Source of the DNA: Deinococcus sp.
GTDB taxonomy: Bacteria; Deinococcota; Deinococci; Deinococcales; Deinococcaceae
Assembly (NCBI RefSeq): GCF_030523985.1
Contig: NZ_JAUNHK010000006.1
Span: forward strand, 1-55,415
Length of the DNA: 55,415 nucleotides
Reading direction: 5' to 3'
Of the stretch, positions 52,445-55,415 are shown in pieces (positions within the stretch are counted from its first letter, which is position 1; the number at the start of each line of letters is the position of its first letter). The translations under genes and the position numbers were made by a program. The notes below the pieces were generated by a model. That model did not search any database, had not been told where the DNA came from, and saw only the letters and a list, made by a program, of their open reading frames with translations.

Positions 52445-52569
52445 AGCTGCATGGTAGCCCCTGCGCGTGTTCCGCTCAGATTGACAGGACAGACCGGGAC
52501 AAAGGCCGCTAAAGTAAGGCGGTACAACACTTTCCGTTACTCAACACCGTTTCTTAAGGAGGCACCCCC

Positions 52570-53487
<918 letters not shown>

Positions 53488-53504
53488 GACGTAGAGAGTG
53501 AAGG

Positions 53505-53540
53505 GTGGAGGGTGTAGGGACTGACCCCTCTACCCTCCAC
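53505..53540. terminator. Imperfect hairpin after fba
   Basis: GTGGAGGGTGTAGGG (53505-53519) and CCCTCTACCCTCCAC (53526-53540) pair at 13 of 15 positions with a 6-nt loop. It lies between the fba stop and the -10 box of the next gene, with no T run. Confidence 0.55.
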
Positions 53541-53564
53541 GCTCTGCATCTATACTTTCCCTCA

Positions 53565-54116
53565 ATGTCGGAAGAAATCGTCGTCAAGCAAACCATGCCT
53601 ATGCGGGGCCGTCCCGAGGTGCTCTACCGTCTGGCCCTGGAACCCCGGCGGCGGGCGGCCTGGGACTCCAATCTGGTCAGCGCGGCCTACAGCAGCGAAG
53701 GCCAGAAGCTCGCGCAAAACGCGCTGGTGGACTTCAGGTTCGTGCGGCGGCTGCTGGGGCTGAAGTTTCAGGCCAAGTACGGGCAACTGATTCCCTCGCA
53801 GCGCGGCGGCTGGGAAGCGGTCAGACCCTTCGGCCCGCTGGAAAGGTTCTCGCAGCAGTGGAACTTCAAGCCGATGCCCGGCGGCACCGAAGTCACGCTG
53901 ACGGTCAAGGGCACGGTGCGCTACAAGTGGATTCGCACGCAGATGGAGCGCATTCTGCACAACCTGACCATCTCCACCCTGATGGACTTGCAGCGCCAGA
54001 TCGACGCCCCCACCGCGCAACTGGTCGAGGACATGGGCCGCGAAATGGCAGAAAAACAGAAGGCCGAGGCCAAGGCCGCCAAAGCCGCAGCAAAAGCGGC
54101 CCGCAAGAAAGCCTAG
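53565..54116 (+). CDS. SRPBCC (polyketide cyclase/START-like) domain protein with basic tail
   Basis: A 183-residue protein. Residues about 1-150 look like an SRPBCC helix-grip domain that could bind a hydrophobic ligand: VKQTMPMRGRPEVLYRLALE, RRAAWDSNLVSAAY, FKPMPGGTEVTLTVKGTVRY, HNLTISTLMDLQRQI. The last 30 residues are a Lys/Ala-rich helix (EKQKAEAKAAKAAAKAARKK) that could bind nucleic acid or membrane. TATACT (53551-53556) lies 8 nt before the ATG. The TAG stop forms part of the target duplication of the insertion sequence that follows directly. Confidence 0.83.
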   Translation: MSEEIVVKQTMPMRGRPEVLYRLALEPRRRAAWDSNLVSAAYSSEGQKLAQNALVDFRFVRRLLGLKFQAKYGQLIPSQRGGWEAVRPFGPLERFSQQWNFKPMPGGTEVTLTVKGTVRYKWIRTQMERILHNLTISTLMDLQRQIDAPTAQLVEDMGREMAEKQKAEAKAAKAAAKAARKKA

Positions 54117-54118
54117 AC

Positions 54119-55299
54119 CAAAAGTTTCCAGAATCGTAGAAAGGCTGTGCCACAAAGTAGCCGTTGTGCCGAGGGGTTTAAATTCTTCGGTCACAACGGC
54201 ATTTTTGCGAGGTGTCTAAATCCCGCTCGTCCAGCATAGCGTTTGCACTTGTCACGTGTGCGTTGAATCGCAACTTCGGCGTCACCGGAGCAGCCGCGTA
54301 CACTCCTTACGGCAAGTCAACTGTTGCGCTCGTCCTCAGAGAGGACGAGCTTTGGGACGACGAATCAGTTAAGTCTCGTGCAAATCATGCCCCAGAAGGC
54401 TGTTACTTGGCATTTGACTTCGTCATTAACCTACACTCAGGGAAAGAAATGGAAGGCTTGGATTACAACTACTCCAGCTCCCACAAATCAACGAAGTTAT
54501 CGCACAAATTCTCAAATATGACCCTAGTGAAACCCGGCCATCAGCCCACCCCCATTCAAATCAAGTATGCTCCATCAAAAAATCTTTCCACGGAAGAATA
54601 CATTTACCTATCTCCCGTGGAATCCTTGAAGGCGTCAGTGTCTAATGCCATCAAATTGGGCGTAAAATTCGTCGGCGTCATCGCCGACGGTGAATTCTCA
54701 TCCCAAGAGGCCATCAGATTCCATAAGGACAAGAATTTAGGCTTCCTTGGACGCATCAAATCTAATCGGAGAGTGGACTTCAACGGCAGGAAAGTGGATT
54801 TGGGGGATTTGGCGAGAATATTTACCTATAAGCATTGTCACTACGATGGAAAAACGGGCTGGCGCTCCAAAAAACTGGCTGTGCGCTTGGGTGAGTATGA
54901 CGTCTTTATCCTTATCGTCTACCGTAAAGATAAGGGGGTCTGGAAACCATTTTTTCTGGTCAGCACTTTCCCAGAAACTCATACACTGGCAGAGCTGTTG
55001 AGGGTATGGAAATCTCGGTGGGGAATTGAGGTTGTTCACCGCTTCATTAAGCAGAATCTGGGATTTTCGAAATCCCAAGCCATCACGATTTTGGCCCAGC
55101 AAAACTGGGCCAACGCTGTCCTGGACGCGTTTATCGCCATTCTGGTGGTAAGACAGAAGTATGGAGTGGAAAATTGGCGTGCAGCACAGGAAATTTCGGG
55201 ACAATGTTATGCAGAATGCGCTGTGACTGGCATTCCTCTAGATTCTTGGCTCGAAAGGGCCGTCTAGATGGGCTTCAGGGTGAACGGTGGAAACTTTTG
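54119..55299 (+). mobile_element. Intact IS4-like insertion sequence, 1181 bp
   Basis: Bounded by perfect 12-bp terminal inverted repeats, CAAAAGTTTCCA (54119-54130) and TGGAAACTTTTG (55288-55299). It is flanked by a 6-bp direct repeat CTAGAC (54113-54118 and 55300-55305), a fresh-looking target duplication. It contains one transposase gene. The inside has markedly more A/T than the surroundings, pointing to horizontal origin. If the family is IS701, whose targets read YTAG, the duplication could be counted as CTAG; but then the inverted repeats would not start at equal distance, so I favour 6 bp. Confidence 0.9.
54212..55267 (+). CDS. IS4-like DDE transposase
   Basis: A 351-residue transposase, start GTG at 54212 (the frame is open back to 54182 but has no better start). 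Core motifs: CYLAFDFVINLHSGK in the region of the first Asp, VGVIADGEFSSQEA with the second catalytic Asp, and VWKSRWGIEVVHRFIKQNLG. The last fits the IS4 (Y/W)-2-R-3-E-6-K signature with Trp for Tyr and holds the catalytic Glu. Codon use is unlike the neighbours (many A/T third positions). No frameshift or stop interrupts it, so the element may still be active. Confidence 0.9.
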   Translation: MSKSRSSSIAFALVTCALNRNFGVTGAAAYTPYGKSTVALVLREDELWDDESVKSRANHAPEGCYLAFDFVINLHSGKEMEGLDYNYSSSHKSTKLSHKFSNMTLVKPGHQPTPIQIKYAPSKNLSTEEYIYLSPVESLKASVSNAIKLGVKFVGVIADGEFSSQEAIRFHKDKNLGFLGRIKSNRRVDFNGRKVDLGDLARIFTYKHCHYDGKTGWRSKKLAVRLGEYDVFILIVYRKDKGVWKPFFLVSTFPETHTLAELLRVWKSRWGIEVVHRFIKQNLGFSKSQAITILAQQNWANAVLDAFIAILVVRQKYGVENWRAAQEISGQCYAECAVTGIPLDSWLERAV

Positions 55300-55300
55300 C

Positions 55301-55306
55301 TAGACT
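55301..55306 (+). promoter_or_regulatory. -10 box rebuilt by the IS target duplication
   Basis: TAGACT lies 6 nt before the ATG at 55313, the leaderless spacing seen throughout the window. Its first five bases belong to the right copy of the CTAGAC target duplication. Confidence 0.5.
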
Positions 55307-55312
55307 GACGGC

Positions 55313-55415
55313 ATGTCACCCTCCCCGCTGCTCCCACTCCTGGGGGCGGCTTTTTTGCTATCACCTGCAACTGCGCCCTTACCGGAGACCCCAAGACCCA
55401 TGACCCAAACCGCCC
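55313..55415 (+). CDS. Start of a gene cut by the window edge; probable exported protein
   Basis: Only 34 codons are visible. The N-terminus (SPSPLLPLLGAAFLLSPATA, then PLPETPRPMTQTA) is hydrophobic and could be a signal peptide, though it lacks the usual positive charge. An ATG at 55399 is an alternative start, with GGAG upstream. Identity unknown. Confidence 0.45.
   Translation, partial: MSPSPLLPLLGAAFLLSPATAPLPETPRPMTQTA

Noticed and set aside
52481..52515. Sigma-70 promoter TTGACA ... TAAAGT upstream of fba
   Set aside because: The spacing is 23 nt, well outside the 16-19 nt range, so I did not list it as a promoter.
54113..54118. Reading the IS target duplication as CTAG and assigning the element to IS701
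   Set aside because: With a 4-bp duplication the 12-bp inverted repeats would begin 2 nt inside one end and at 0 nt in the other; a 6-bp CTAGAC duplication fits both ends exactly. The family stays open.

Overview
This 55.4-kb window is high-GC, gene-dense bacterial chromosome, almost certainly from a Deinococcus of the D. radiodurans group. That is inferred from the mix of genes (bacillithiol synthase BshA, a Thermus-type LysN aminotransferase, SodC lipoprotein, HelD-type helicase, Cys-rich YkgJ protein), from several families of short intergenic repeats like the small noncoding repeats (SNRs) described in D. radiodurans, and from many genes with a TAnnnT -10 box only 6-11 nt before the start codon, the leaderless-mRNA architecture known from Deinococcus. 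I could not run a database search, so strain and species are not fixed.

Layout. 1-2 kb: an SNR copy and two tandem paralogous membrane proteins. 2-5.3 kb: a tightly overlapped catabolic operon (acyl-CoA carboxylase beta subunit, a small protein of unknown function, acyl-CoA dehydrogenase) behind a palindromic operator. 5.4-8.1 kb: SodC, a MacB/FtsX-type permease and a CAP-domain lipoprotein. 8.3-13.2 kb: an FtsE-FtsX-EnvC-like cell-wall remodelling operon, divergent from a CtpA protease. 13.2-17.9 kb: C39-like peptidase, release factor 3, DegV protein, BshA. 18-24 kb: an ECF sigma/anti-sigma pair followed by a Tat-lipoprotein of the ferritin-like (desiccation-related) class, then a histidine kinase / DUF4097-like surface protein / response regulator operon. 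24-28 kb: a small membrane protein and a polyprenyl-linked glycan block (WecA-like, WecB, lipid kinase). 28-32.7 kb: Upp with a coupled beta-helix protein, an APH-like kinase behind a GAF-HD protein, and a Cys-rich YkgJ protein. 32.7-39 kb: a complete five-gene oligopeptide ABC importer on the minus strand. 39-49 kb: HelD-like helicase, CTP synthase with a structured leader, a PSD-like protein that has lost its self-cleavage serine, two unknown genes, QueA with an NYN-domain protein, an aminotransferase. 48.8-54.1 kb: MarR regulator, an operon lysN-MazG-like-murI-rph, class II fructose-bisphosphate aldolase, and an SRPBCC protein. 54.1-55.3 kb: an intact IS4-like insertion sequence; at the right edge the first codons of another gene.

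The most interesting points are: (1) the IS landed in a hexamer that was at once the stop codon of the upstream gene and the -10 box of the downstream one, and the target duplication restored both; (2) a PSD-family protein whose Gly-Ser autocleavage pair reads Gly-Gly; (3) a sensor kinase/beta-repeat protein/regulator operon resembling an envelope-stress three-component system; (4) a structured pyrG leader; (5) several SNR families, one a mosaic of others, one supplying the C-terminal codons of pyrG. I see no CRISPR array, rRNA, tRNA or phage. Everything else looks like ordinary core chromosome.
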